Below, in pieces: positions 10,217-25,200 of a stretch of 64,000 nt of DNA (position 1 is its first letter; each line of letters opens with the position of its first letter). The position numbers were made by a program, and so were the translations under genes. This DNA is from Xestospongia muta (lineage: Eukaryota > Porifera > Demospongiae > Haplosclerida > Petrosiidae): positions 2,594,144-2,658,143 of the forward strand of contig OY848924.1 of the NCBI GenBank assembly GCA_963693285.1, read 5' to 3'. The notes under the pieces are model-generated. The model saw nothing but the letters and a program-made list of their open reading frames with translations, was not told the origin of the DNA and searched no databases.

Positions 10217-13200
10217 CTATGTAGAGAAGATAAAACAATTTCATAGACACACTGTTAAGAGAAAATCAATGTAAACTTACCAAAGGATTACGTCCAGCAA
10301 AAATACTAAATCTGTTGAGATGTTCTCTTACAGAGAGGTGTGAAAAATCTGATAATGGATAGAGGGTCATGATCTCATTACATACTTCTTTTATACGTTG
10401 GACATAGTGATCTGGTAGTGGTTGATCTTTGTTGGTGTCAGTAAAGAGAGCTTTGGTCACAAGAGGGGGAATACAGAGGTATGGTTCCTTTTCACCGACG
10501 ACTAAATGGACAGGAACACATTTGCCAGTAGAAGAAGTAACGGTTTTTCTCATTAGTACTCCTTTAGCAACATTTTTCAAAGCATAGAGTATACGATTTT
10601 CGTGTTTCTTTTCCATGACATCGTTAACATTACCAGGTGGAATAATAAACTGTTTTGAAGTACAATTACAATGCAATTCTTTAAGTTTAAGTACTAGTTT
10701 GATGAGTGATGTATGGAGTTGATAACTTTTTATTAAACTGCAGTGAGATACTAGAACTGTAACACATCGGTTGGCTTCAGTAACCTCAACCATAACTTCA
10801 ATGTTATTCTCCTCTTTCCAATAAATACCATTTTTCCACATAGTACAGACTCGGTGCAATTCTTGGATCACTACATTATCAGTAATATCATCAGTTCCCT
10901 CAGGAGGACAAGAACAACAAGTATAAGCTAAGTGAAGAAGAAGAATATGGAGAAAACGCATGGAGAGAAATCGATCTGATTCAGGACACCATAGGCACCA
11001 ACCAAATCCATTTGTTGTTTCAAAGATTGAAGTGGGTTTGTCTTCTGTAATAAGTGCAGGAAAAAATAAAAATCTCTCCTTTTCACTATTAGGAAAGTCA
11101 TCAGATGGTAAATTCTTAGTGATACAAGAAGCAGCTTGAGAGTCCATTTCATGACAAAATTGTAGACTTGTTAAGAAACCGATCAACATATCTGTATTGT
11201 GTTTAGGGAAAAGGTTAGCTAGAGTACAGACAGTCATTATACCAGTATTAGTAGCAACTAGTTTACGCTCACGATCAATGCTTTTATTAAATAAGACACC
11301 ATTTACCTCAGTTAAGAGAGCCTTTTTGTCAATAATCACCCATGTGTTAGCCAGAAACAAAATGAGACCCTTGCTTCCAAGAATGGTCAAAAATTCTAAC
11401 ACAATGGATCGATCGGTCAAAAGACATGGCTCATTTAGTTCTATTAATTTGGAACATAGCTCATCTAGGCTAATAGCAACCTCCTCCAGCTGTTGAAGGT
11501 AAGAATTTAGACAGTGGCAGTGGTAGCTCATCTTGTCGTTTTTGTCCACAACAGCTTCACAGCTCTCTTTTAACTTCTTCATAAACATCTTTACACCTTT
11601 TCCTCCTGGTCGATGACAATCTATTGGCAAAAATCCTTTGTAATTCTGAAACCGAACAGCCAGATTTGCTACGTCATTTACCAAAGGCTGGAGGTCTTTT
11701 TCACTGGACAGTTCATCAATGTGACTTCCAAGGACAAGTACTTGACTTGAGTTAATTAACTTCATGCTTACATTTTCAACAAAGTTAAACCAAAAAAGCA
11801 GATCTTTCTCAATCGTCTTCTTATCATCAGTAAGGTTGCTTAAAATTGCAAAGACAGGTGGTGACCTCAACAAGAGAGTTTCCAGTACTGCATCATGGCT
11901 ACTGTAATATTCTGCATGTCCGGCAAAATCAAAAATTACAACATTTCCTATTTCCTGACTACGAATACTGTGGTACTCAATTCCAGTGGTTTGTAATACA
12001 ACACCTTCAACACATTCTTCTGGATCAATACGATTAAAAGACACCATGTTAGAACGATAAGAGATAACAGCAGCCAATGAACTTTTACCAGCTTCTGTCT
12101 TTCCACAGAGAAATATTTTAGCATATGATTCTGTGAGGTAGTCTCTGTGACATTGTTTGAATGGTTGAAACAACTTCAGTAATCGAAATCTATTACTGTA
12201 AGATGGTGGAATACAATCCAATGGCATTTGTTGATGATTATTTAGAGCTACTAGATAATCTGGATCTAGCTGGACATTATGTAAAAGGTAGTGTATAGTT
12301 TCTTCACTGCCACTTTGACAGGCTAAATGTAGTAGATTATTGCCATACTAAAATTAAAAAAGTGAAAATATAAATAACAACTGTATTATTATAAGTAATA
12401 TAATATATATTTCATGTGTAATATGATGACAAATAAATAGATCAACTTGGTTATAATAATTTTGAGGAATACTTTTGATATATAGTCATAAGAAAAAAAA
12501 CTAAATCTTTCAAAAGAAAGTCTTGTACATTATACAATGACAAGGAAGACTGACATGACAAATCCTAAAACAAAATATGTACATATATTTTAAACTATAT
12601 CAAAGACTACTTCTTTAACTAGTTAATAAAGATTACCAATACAACATACACAGTTATAGATTGTCATTGTAGTTTGATCTCAGAAGAAATACTAAATATC
12701 TAACATTTATTATTGTATTTACTAAATATGAAATGAAATAAACATTGTTTCATAAAAATTATGCATAAAAAATTTCTAATAGCATTGGCATTTTTAAAAC
12801 TATATTAATTTTAACAGCTTGATGTATATGGTATGGTGAATTATCACATTCTGGTACAGTATTTATAGGAAGAAGGAGTATTGAATATTACTATCTCTAC
12901 AGATTAAAGTGTCTGTGTCTACAATGTTACTAGAAGTGAGAATTGTAATGCTGAGATTTAAGTATCGTCTATTTAATTCCTCTATCTTTGTACATTCATT
13001 CAATTTCATATCAAGACTTAGTCTTTCACTTAAACAATCACTTTAAACCAGAACACTAGAAAAATCAGACAAGGATGATATCTTGACTCAGCATTTCCTC
13101 TAACATTCTCTATACTTCATGCAGTGACATCATAGATAAGATCAATTGTTATTTCTATGAGCAATAAACACTGATTCACTTGAAGTAAGCTGTACTGTTA

Positions 13201-16200
13201 TATTCCCCAATATTATATCAAAGCAATTAATAATAATTAAATTTCAGTTAATTGCTTTGATATAATATATATATCATAGTTAAACTGTTCCTATGGTAGG
13301 GAGTTCGTCATTTAAATTGGGCTTTAGTACTCTTCTAACTGCAAATGGATTTGGAGTATTGTTCTTAGAACATTTTTGTCAAAATATTTGAATTGATGGG
13401 CAGTCTGGGCATAAGACAGGTTGGTATCAATTTTGAATACCAAACTAAAATGTCATACATCAAACGAAATAATTCATAAGTAATTGTAATATGACTTACT
13501 ACATCTGTAGTATTTATGTCAGCTTGTCCCTCTTCAATTAATACCTTTAGAACATCAACATGACCCTTCTGTGCTGCATAATGTGCTGGTGTTTGTTCAA
13601 ACTAGAAAGAAAAGAGGAAATTTCATTCAATTACAAAAATTACATTAAGTATACTTATTGTATGGCTATGTCAAGTAATTATGACTATACCGCATTACGT
13701 GCAACTTTTATCTCATTTAACAGATGTATGAGTGATAATCACTGATAGAGCATAGTCAAGTTGAACTATACAATTTATCATTTATATCTAATGATGTCAA
13801 ATCCGACCAACGACAGAGACATAAGAAACACAGAAACTTACTAAGATATTAAATGGCTGTTAGGTTAATAGAAATATCACCATCAATAATAAACTAAGTC
13901 ATTTAGGTCACAAACAATTGATAATGATTATCAATTCTATTGACATGACAAATAAATATTCAAACATGACTTTATGACTACATCTAAAAATTAAAGAGTT
14001 TTAAGTATTTTAATTATTGAGAAGATGTTCTTTTCTGAGTTTAGAATCCTATTATAGCAGAAGTGTCTGTTAATGTAGGGACTGTCTGTTAAGGGAGGTT
14101 TCTTTGTAGAATATATCATGGAAGATATGTTTGTCACTGCTACAATTAAATTAAGTGAACATTTAAAATGTAATCATAATATTAAAAATTTTAAATAATT
14201 GATTATTTAACATTTCTTTCTTTAATAACAGGACAGTGGGTGTATCTAACATACTCCATGTGAGCTTAGTAGATATGAATCTTATTCACCACATCCACTA
14301 ACATACAATATAGTGCTAGCTTTTCTGCAGACATAGAATTATTCTTCAATAATCTCAAACTGTAGGCAAACAATTACATTATATGTTCAATATGTCATCA
14401 ATGTTAAAGTTTAATGTTTAAGGAGAACGGCTTAAATTACAGTAAAAACCAAAGATAATTTAGATTTGTTAAGGAGAACTCAAGTATATCATCAAAGTTA
14501 AGGGTTAAGGTTATGCTCCATCCATCCTATCGTCAGTATTACATTAATCATAGTAATTGTAATACTTGGTCTGAAAAAAAGAAGAGTAATGCTTTCTATT
14601 TGGATCTTGACTACCAGTATTATTAACAGCCACATCATTTTAACCATATCCATAGTAACAGCCAGATAACTTTATGTTAGTGCTTCATTTACATGTCTAG
14701 TGTATGATATACCAACTCTCTCAAAATTAAATGGAAATTGCTCACTATATACTAACTGTTCACTCTATACTTTAAGTTTAGTTTTGGGTACAAGCCTAGT
14801 AACAGTATAAAAGTATATTATATTGCTAACGATACAACTCTCCCAATCATCACAACAGTTTGACACAAACAGCATACCATACTAGTGAGACCTCTGTGAA
14901 CATGAACATGCTTTCAACTATATGTAATACTATTATAATAGACCACACCTACTGATACCTGACACTGACTATCATTGTTAACCCTTTATAACAAAAATTT
15001 GAACAACAGGTCAATGTAGAAACTACAAACAGCCACACCCATAACATTCTATATCTATTAAATACTGATTGAAATCTAGTAATATGTAGTAATCTCTACA
15101 AACAATATACGCTGACCTTGTCACAAATATTAGGATCTGCTTTGGACTTTAACAGTAGCTGTATGATTTTACAGTAACCTCCTTCTGATGCTAAATGTAG
15201 AGCTGTCTGCTGATACTAGAAGAAGTACACAAATATTTATTGTTGATTATAATAGCATTAAAGTTTATAGATTATTATAATATATACCAATAATAAAATG
15301 GACCACTTATAAAAATTTAAACAGGATTAAAATTCTAAAATTGTCCTAAGATACTTTTGGTTGCAGTGGTATTGCAGTTGATTTCATTATTATTGAAAAT
15401 TGGATATTTGATGTAGTTATTATAGAAAAATAAAGAATGGTACATTACTGGTTGTCATGTAAAGCATGCTAGTGAAAAAATCAAGGGATGAGTGATGCTA
15501 TATATCTGGATCATGATTACCAGTATTATTAACCCTTTATATACATTAGCCGTAAAAAACATCATGTAATAATGTGCATGTTAATATGGTAGACATATTA
15601 TTATGTACAACAAGATTGCTCTCTGTTTTAGCAACAGTCTTATAGCTAGCTGACTCGAATTTTATGTTAAATAACTATAGAGTATAGTAATATAAAACAT
15701 GTAGCCAATAGATATTTCTTGCTAGTAGTCAACCTGAGCGTGCCATTGAAATTGATGAATATTTTTCTTTTTTACGAATGTCCAAGAGATAAAAGTTATT
15801 TTCTCATCTTGCACATTCTAGCAAGCTATAAAGACTTGTTTAACTACCATAAAAGTATTTGTAACTGCAATAATAGTTAGAAGTTGTTACAAAATAATAG
15901 ACATGAGTATAACTGTTATAATGAACATACTTACATAAGCGCTCATGAACATTGAAAACTAGAAATGGTTTTTCAAGTATTCAATCAATTGAAAATGCCT
16001 AAATGATGCTGCAGGGCAAGGTAAAGCTTAGCATAGCAACAAAAATGCTCTAACACAACAGAAACGCAACTTTCTGTGATATATCTTTAGGCAATAGTTC
16101 ATTTAGTATTAATAGACACACCCACAATAATTACTTTTACATATAAAGGGTTATAACAACATCACTATTCTAACCATCATAACTCTTAGAAACACCAAAT

Positions 16201-19200
16201 AATGTCAACTTTGTATTTGATTTACAAATAGTGGTACTTCTGTGGATAGCATTATTCATTAACTCTTTGATGGGAGGGGCAAATTAATTGTAATCACATC
16301 TGTGGGTAACTACTTTATCAGTGATGCTTTTCAACAATAGGAATGCTTTAAAAGCTTATTATAACAACTAAATGACGTTTACAGATAGCATCATAGTTCG
16401 GACCACCCTGGTGGATGGAATTTTGGATCCGTGTGTATCAAAGGGATTACCTGGTATAATGTAAGTCCACAAACTAAGTAGACTTCAAAGGTTGGGTGAA
16501 CAGAATTTGATAATAGAAATGTTCATGTTATTTGTGGGTTGACATTCACTGACCATGAATATCATTTACCAAAAACAACTTTAAATCAATAAGTACAAAT
16601 CTACTAGTTTACATATAATAGTCTTTTGATAAACTTGAATTTGGCAAAAGTTATACCAATTACCCGAGGCTAGAAGTAACTTTTTCAAAATATCAAACTA
16701 GGCATGTTACTTAAAGGTTTGGGTAAAACATTTCCTCATTCATTAACATTGTATGATAATGTCAACAAGAATAAATGACAGAGAAGTCTTATGGAAATAG
16801 GAAAAGAGATATTAATCTGCATTCTAAATGGAACAATGTCTACAAGGGTGGGTGGGGTTAGTTTTCTTAAATGTTTATAACTGATCTCCATTGTTATAGA
16901 ATATATTACTTTAAAAAGTAAACACTAACAAACAACAGTAATTTATTACTATTTTATCAGTGTACTAACCATGTCATAACCACCATGATGAACATTGACA
17001 TTAGCACCTAATTTAAGTGATCGCTTTACTGTTTTTAAATCCCCATTTTCAGCTGAAGTCAGTAAGACATCCTGTTAAAATAAATAATATATTATAACTG
17101 TGACATGTACCCACATATAATTAGGTCATGTTTATAATATATCGTAACATATAAGATCACTATGTCCATGTCATCATATACAGTAAATATATTATTACAT
17201 TTATCACTTACATTTATAACTTGATCCATATCTCTTGCTCCAAAATAACGTAAGAGCTCAACAATGTTATCATGACCATACCAGTATGCTATATGAAGTG
17301 GACTATGCCCCCACTATAAAATGAAATAAATTGTTTAATAATAATAATAGATTAAACTTGTTAAAGTGGACATATATAGAAATATACATACACACATGGT
17401 CCAAAACAACCCTAGGCCTGATCATGATCAGTTTTACTGCATTTTCCAATCATATTAACCCTTTCTGCATCATGTTCAAATTATGTAATTTTAAGTCAAT
17501 GCCACACGTTTTTTAAGAAACTGATGTTTATGACAGGGTGGCCATTATCTCTTTATTGCTGCTTTTCTAAATAAGAATAGTCATCTCTATACTTAAAGAT
17601 AAGTTCGTGTGGCATCGCTACAGTTGCAAAACAATTCTTTTTCCATTTGAGAAGTAACATGAAAGCAATATGGAATGTTAGTCATAACACATACACAATT
17701 GATTATAAAATGACTTATCTCAATCTATGGTAGCTAGAAGAGCTGTCTAGGTCATAAATATGTAATATATGCTTAGTAACTTAGTTCTACACATGAAACA
17801 CGTGTTCAACACTTATTTAGGTATTTGTTTTTTAAAACCTACATTCAAATCATGAGTTCTTACAAAACATAACATCATTAGAATCACTACCGTCACTGAC
17901 AAGAGTTTCTGTGTAATTATATTCTATCATGTATATTATTTGTTTGCACACCTTCAAATATATTACTGAACTCTAACTCTTCACAGTCACTAAAACTTCT
18001 TCCTATAACATCATCTGTAGTTAGTGCTTTGGCCACCACTACCTATAACAGGTGGAGCTAGTGAAGCTGTTAATTGTGAGTGGGCTGTAATGGATGGGCA
18101 TTGGCAGTGAATAACTTAAGTAGTATTGCAATAACATAGAATAAGTAAACTAGGAAGACTATCAAACTTGTGTCAAGAAAACCATAGGGAGGTTAGTGCA
18201 TTGACACATATATGCGTAGCTGGCACTGGTATGAAATTATTTACCAACGTATAAATGCGTTTTTGGTATGCAAAGGGTTAATAATTGGTTATAATACCAA
18301 ACAACAAATGAGAGCTACTTTGTCCCATCCAGACAAATTACATTGAAAATTAGTTACATGGCATGAAAGGTTAACTTAATTGTATTCATTACATTGGCTT
18401 TGATCTATATCCTGTCCTACTAGACAGGTAGTACTACATATATGCACATGTAGTAGAGATAATAAATGAGATATAAACTATATACAATACACACTGACCT
18501 TGTTATAAATATTAGGATCTGCTTTTAACTCTAGCAAAAATTGGACTACCTCAGTGTGACCAAAACCTGAGGCTAAATGTAAAGCTGTATTATTATCCTA
18601 AATATAAAACACAAAAGAATGTGAATGAAAATATGATTACTACAATATTTAAAATACTACAGTAAGAGAATATAAGTAAGTCTAGTAATCAGTTATAGCA
18701 TAGTGAAGATATCACAGCAATGTTAAACATCATACTATAGAGTTAGTAACAGTTTAAAATATATGTGTACATAAATGAAGTATTGACTTTGTTGATGACA
18801 GAACTAGTCTAATTCCTTGTCATTTATAGCAATACAACAACATTGTATATTGTGGTATCTATATATAGTAAGTTCATAACATACAGTAAACCTATACACT
18901 GCATTTTGGATTCTTATTGGCTTTGAGTATGACACTTGCCTTTAAACTGCTGCTATCTACACACAAACTATGTCCTAGTGTTATCATCATCATATTGATT
19001 CCTATATTACAATGTCATGACATATATAGTATAGCTCCTTAGATTTTTAATATTTTATCACAAAATATTATTTTTAAAGTACTACATCTTGTATATCTGA
19101 CTTGTCATGAACATTTTATATTGTTTATAAATGAACTTATTAATTGTCAAATTAATGAGCTACCTTTTATTACAAAAGAGTCATTTATTATAATAAGGTA

Positions 19201-22200
19201 TAACTTACATAATCTTGTTCTTTAGCATTCACATTAGCATTCTTCTTTAAAGTTTCTTCCACTATATCTACTAGTCCTCTTACAGCGGCTGCCAACATAA
19301 TTTCATCCTAAGAAATCACAACAAGTAAATACAGATAATGTACATAATAAAAAATACAACAGTATATACTAGGAATACACATGTACATAAATCCCATGTG
19401 GCCCAGATTTCATCAACCAGAAGCTCCATCACTAACTACATATAAAGTACATGACCATGTCCAGTGTCATATAACTACATCCTATCTATAAGGCACACTT
19501 TGTTATCTGAAATGATTTCAAATTTTTAACACTACTATTCACAAATACATAGTTAAAGATTTCCTTTATGACATTAAGATCGGTAGCTAGTCTAAGATAA
19601 TCATTTGGTGATTGTTTAGAAATACATTTAGTCCAGTTTAATCTTCTTCTCAAAACAGTCTTACAAACCAAACAATACAAAAACTAAATACTAAATATAA
19701 AGCCTGGTAAATATCAAATACTAAAATCACTCTTAAGCCATTTTACCAGTTCCAGTGGGCGTTAACCATTATAAAAGGTCCATAAAATTTTATTATTCAT
19801 GACTAAACATTCCTGTGGTTATGTGTTCTGAAAAGCAATTAATTGCATGCCTAGATATGACAGATATACAAACAAGTCAGAGTATGACATTGTAAGCCCT
19901 GCAGGATAAAATACCTAATGCTAAGGTGCTTAACAAAATTGATGTGGCTCAATTGAGTCTTCTATAAGTATGTATAAGATAAGGTAACAAAGTATGTTTA
20001 CTGCACACTCCAATGTAACATCAATGTTAGTAGCATTACTGCCATAATTAGTTTTTATTCTAACACTTGTCACAAAATAAATCTGGATATGACTGCTGTG
20101 TAATATAATAGTTTAGTCAATCTCTCAAAATTTCTTTGCATATGTTATATGAAGTCAATTGGTAACACTGTTGTATCTTAGTGTTATATGATATGTTTTA
20201 AACTAATGATTTAATGATAGTTACTAGCTACAGAAACTAATATTAAAAGAAAGGTGGTGTGGAGATGGACAGAACATAGGTACACAACAATTATATCAGT
20301 AGAGGTCATAATAATTATCCATTAAATGTATTGTTATGTGTATAAGGACTTGGACAATAAGGCCACATTTACACAGAAACGTTTTTGATGAAACAGTAAC
20401 TTTTCTTTGTATATGCAACTTCCGTTTACACAAAAACGGCGAAAACGTCATTGAAACATTTTTGTTTGAAAATGCCATTCAAAGTGAAAACATTAGAAAA
20501 CAGGATGAACAAAACGTGTGAAAACGCATACTTCTATCGTATAAACGCTTAAAATTTGATCTTTAGGGGGGTGGACTCTTAAATAATCATGGAGGAAAGG
20601 ATTATTGTGGTGTTGCTAGTGTTGTTATCCTGTTTATTAGTGCTACATCAGGTTAATCTGGCTATGATGAACGAATTTAGAACTTTATATCACCAAAAGC
20701 AGCTACAAGTCTCACAAATTATCCATTCAAGTAGGAGAAAATGTCCCAGGAAGGAAAGAAAGAGAGGAAGATTTTGAATGAGACCAGGTAGGACCTCTGC
20801 TTGGTGGGACAGCTTTTTAAATGGCGTTATATTGGAGGAAGAGTGGAGGGAGAATTTCAGAATGTCTTGTACGAGCTTCTTCAAGCTGTGCAACCTACTT
20901 AGACCATACATTGAACGTCAGACTACTCATATGCGTCATACAATCTTTGTGAAAACACAAGTTGGTGTAACTTTGTACTATCTGTCCAATGAAGGAAGGC
21001 TGAGGAAAGTAGCAAATGCTTTCGGGATTTCCAGGGCTAGCTGTTCCATAATTGTAAGAAAAGTATCACGGACTATTGTGACAGTTAGGACCTTGTTATA
21101 TTAAACTTCTTATGACTGAGGAAATTGTTAAGGAGAAGGTTTTAAAATTATATGAAACTTTTTTAATTCAACAGTGTTTGGGTGCCACAGATAGAACTCA
21201 CATTGAGATTAAGCAGCCATTACTTAATTCGTCGGACTATATTAATAGAAAATCACACTTCTCGTTAAACATACAGGCTATATGTGATTATCGTTGTTGT
21301 TTTATGGATGTAGCAGTTAAATGGCCAGGCAGCGTTCATGATGCCAGAAGGTTCACCAATTCCAAATTGAATCACCTTCTGAAACATGAAATAATACTTG
21401 GTGTCGACACGAGATCCTTGATGATGATGTACCAGTGTTTATCATTTGGGATCCAGCGTACTCTTTAATGCTTTACTTAATGAAAGAATATGCTGGTGGT
21501 GGGACAAATATACAAGAACAGTATTTTGGATACAGGCTATGTAGTGCTAGAAATGTTATCAAGTGTGCATTTGGAAGATTAAAGGCTAGGTTTGGAAGTC
21601 TGAAACGAGCTATGGCTATTAACTTAGATGAATTACTGTTTGTAATATATGCCTGTTATGTTTTACACAACTTCTGTGAACTCAATAATGAATCCATAAA
21701 TGAGGAAACTGTTTGAATGACCATAAATTATGATCATGACTTTCAACCACAGACTGGACCTAACCAATACACAATGAATAGCAATGAAAAAGAAGGAAAA
21801 AGGATTAGAAAAATACTAACAAATTATTTTGACCCTTAAAACATGCATGCATTCAACCATTTAACATTAATGTTCATAACGTAATAAATTGTGATGTTAA
21901 TGAGGGGAAAAAGAAAAATCATTAATTGAATTATCATTGTCTGTTTTTATACAAGTCATAATCAGGAGATGGTGGGGAGAAACTAGAAGATGGATAACAA
22001 TGCATTCTATTGTTATATGGGTGGACAGAGCCTTGTATGTATGGATTGAAGGCAGGTGATTGTGAATACACACCAGGTGGGGGCTATTGATACATCATCA
22101 ACTGTTTTAATAGTGCAAAGGCGTCAGCAATTGATTCCGTGAATTTCTCCATATTTCTGGACATTTTCTCCATGTTTTCAGCATACCTCTGATCCATCTG

Positions 22201-25200
22201 GTCCATTTGTTCCACTAACTGTCTCTTTATTTTTAGTTCTTCTTGCACACAACCTAAATGTTGGGTATCTACTGGGAGTTTCCTTTTCAGTTTTTCTTGC
22301 TTATAGTTCTTCAACTTATTGTCAAGGAATTCCCTCCTTTGCTTCATAGTTCTTTTCATGGACTCACCACTCTCTTTATTACTTTCACGCTCTAGCTCTG
22401 TATTCTCCTCATCATTGTCTAAAAACATATTTCCACCAGACTCATCACCAAGAGGTGTGTCTGAATTTTCATTTAACAATGTGTCCCCACTAATAGATGA
22501 ATAGACAACATTGGACAACTGTGACAAATTTCTAGCGTTTCCTTGTGAATTCAACACATCTGAATTAAATTCTAAACTTTCATTTCCTCCGTCTATTTGC
22601 TGTGTCGCCAGACTGCCCCCCACACTTAGCTCATAAAATATCATGACTACCCGTCCATGGCCACTCTTTCTTCCTGAATCAACTGCTTGCCTAAACTTAA
22701 GCCTCATTGCTTTTAACTTTGAAGTTACTATCTGCTTTGTTACTTCTTCCTTTTTGTGAGGAAAACTTCTCATCACGTCAGAGTCATCAGCAGGTAAAGC
22801 AGCAATAAAAAGATCACAAATGTAACCATATTTGGATTTTACTGACTCCCAGTTTATACTTTCGGCAGCCTTCAAGGCTTTACAGTCATTGGCTATATTT
22901 AAAAGTAGTTCAACTTCATCATCTCTCCAAATAAACTCTCTTTTCTTCTCTTTCTTCTTAGGTGGCATTTCTGTTCTTCTACACTCCATCTGCTACACAT
23001 GATCTAAAACCGCACGTTGCGTTTACGTGTAAATGGATATGAAAATATAATTATTCGTGTGCAATTAGTGTAGCATTCAGCCAGACCGTTTCTGTGTAAA
23101 CATGGCCTATATTGGGAACATTTTAATGTAAGTATGTACATGTACATAATATCAATGGGGGTTTCGTGGTCAGCTACCTTCTAATGGTGAACCTGGTAAC
23201 GCAGTTCTCAAGTTGGAACTACGGCTAAAGCTGACCAGCTGCCACTGCATGTTGTGTGGTGGAGTCAAGATCGTTGTGGTGGTTAACTAATTTCGAACTT
23301 GCAGGTCGAATTTAAGTAAAGATAGCACGAGATAATGACTAGGGAAGGCTTAAGTAAAACACCCTGAAGCTGCACTATGAAGGTTTTACTGATGGCAACA
23401 TGGAATGTAAGATCTTTGGTGGAGAATGCAGGAGACAAGCATATACGAAGAAGGAGACCACAGAAAGCTCTATCAAATCCCCAAGCAATTTACCACAAGT
23501 TAGACCTGTTGATGAGATAATTGAGGTGGTACAGCGTATCTGTAGGAGCAATTCAAGAAACTAAGTGGTTCGGTAGTGATATATGGCAAGCGGAAGGATA
23601 TACCTTTCTGCACTCAGGTCGGCCCATGCCTAGTGACCATAAGAATGCCATCAGAAGGGAAGGTGTCGGTATTGCTCTTGATGAAAAGGCTACAGCTGCA
23701 TGGAGGGCAGCAGGTGAGGCGTGGGAGGCAGGCGTGGGAGGCAGTAAGTTCAAGAATAGTCACAACTAGGTTAAAGCTTGCCCGCAGAGGGCAAAAAATA
23801 CCAGTTTGTTGGAGATCTTCAGAACACAGTAGAAAAAGTACTTGTGTCAGATGTGCTTGTCTTTTAGGAGATTTCAATGCATGTGTTGGCAGACGTGATC
23901 CAGGAAGTGATTTGTGGCAAGAAGCTCTGGAATTACATGGATTAAGTGAAAGAAATGAGGCTGGAGAGGAGTTCCTAGAGTTTTGCGCCACAAATAAGTT
24001 CACAATCATGAATACATGGTTTCAGAAGAAGGAGATCCACCTAGGTACCTGGATGCACCCTGCTATGAAGAAACATCACATAATCAATTTTGTAGTTTTC
24101 AGAGAAGGACAAAGAATGTTTTGTACAGATGTGAGAGTCATGAGGGGAGCCAATTGCTGGTCAGACCATCGAATGGTAAGAGTTAAGTTGCGGGTCAAAA
24201 CCATCTTCTCACCAAGGGACAAAGGGAAGCCAACTGTAACCTTTGCAACTTATCTGTTGTGAAATTCAGCTTTTAGGGATAATTACAGAGAGAACTTGAT
24301 AGAGAAACTATTGGCAGCACCACATGACTCTGAGAGTAAAGCTGAGCAAACTTGGGAGACATTAAAGAGCTGTATTTTTAAAACTGGGGAGGTGACAGTA
24401 GGAAGAGCAAAGAAATCTCAACCTGACTGGTTCTTGGAGAGCATTGACACCCACCAGCCATTGATAGATGCCAGAAGCAAGGCACACAATCAGATGATCC
24501 AATCAAGTACCATAGCTAGCCGTAAAGAGTTTCATAGACACCAAAGACTAGTGAAAGTGACCATGGATAGGGCGAAAGAGAGTGGATAAGAAGAGTGGCA
24601 CAAGGAGAGAAGGCTGTGAAGGATGGACGAACCAGATGGCAGAGCATTAGGAAGCTTCAGATGGCTCATACTGGAAGGAGACCAAGCAGAACAACAGCAA
24701 TACTGAAGGAAGATGGTGAGCTCACGAAGAGTCCTGAAGAGGTTAGATCACGATGGAAAAGACATTTTTCAAAGATTCTAAACATTCCTAGTGAGTTTGC
24801 GAGCACATAGTGAATAGCATGACATCACAACCAACAAGATTAGACCTTGATGATCCACCAATGGAAGCAGAACTAGAGACAGCACTTGGCAAGCTCAAGA
24901 AAGGAAAGGCGGGTAGAAAGACTGGAATTCCTCCTGAACTAATTGCCTATGGAGGAGCTGAGTTGTTTCACAGAATGCTTGAGCTAATGAGAGAAGTGTG
25001 GGAGGAAAGGAAGGTTGTGAATGACTGTAAGGATGCTGAGATTGTACCAATTCCAAAAAAAGGAAACTTTCAATCCTGTGATAATTGGCAAGGTATTAGT
25101 CTTCTTAATGTGGTTGGTAAGATACTTGCAAGAATAATCCTGGAAAGGCTCCAAATTATAGCTGAAACCTTTTTACCAGACTCTCAGTGCGGGTTCAGGT

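Larger units (their letters stand above)
20361..23107. mobile_element. PIF/Harbinger DNA transposon
   Basis: The ends GGCCACATTTACACAGAAACG (20361-20381) and its near reverse complement at 23087-23107 match at 19 of 21 positions. The flanks TAA (20358-20360) and TAT (23108-23110) fit the 3-bp TWA target duplication of this superfamily. Gene B carries the same intron without the element at about 60680-60710. The element has the family's two genes in opposite orientation: a DDE transposase (plus) and a Myb/SANT-like protein (minus). It lies in gene A intron 3. Confidence 0.85.

Noticed and set aside
14975..15010. TTAACCCTTTATAAC as the left end of another TTAA element
   Set aside because: The same words occur in gene B's matching introns (about 53840, 55490, 56185) without any element ends, so they are old intron sequence.
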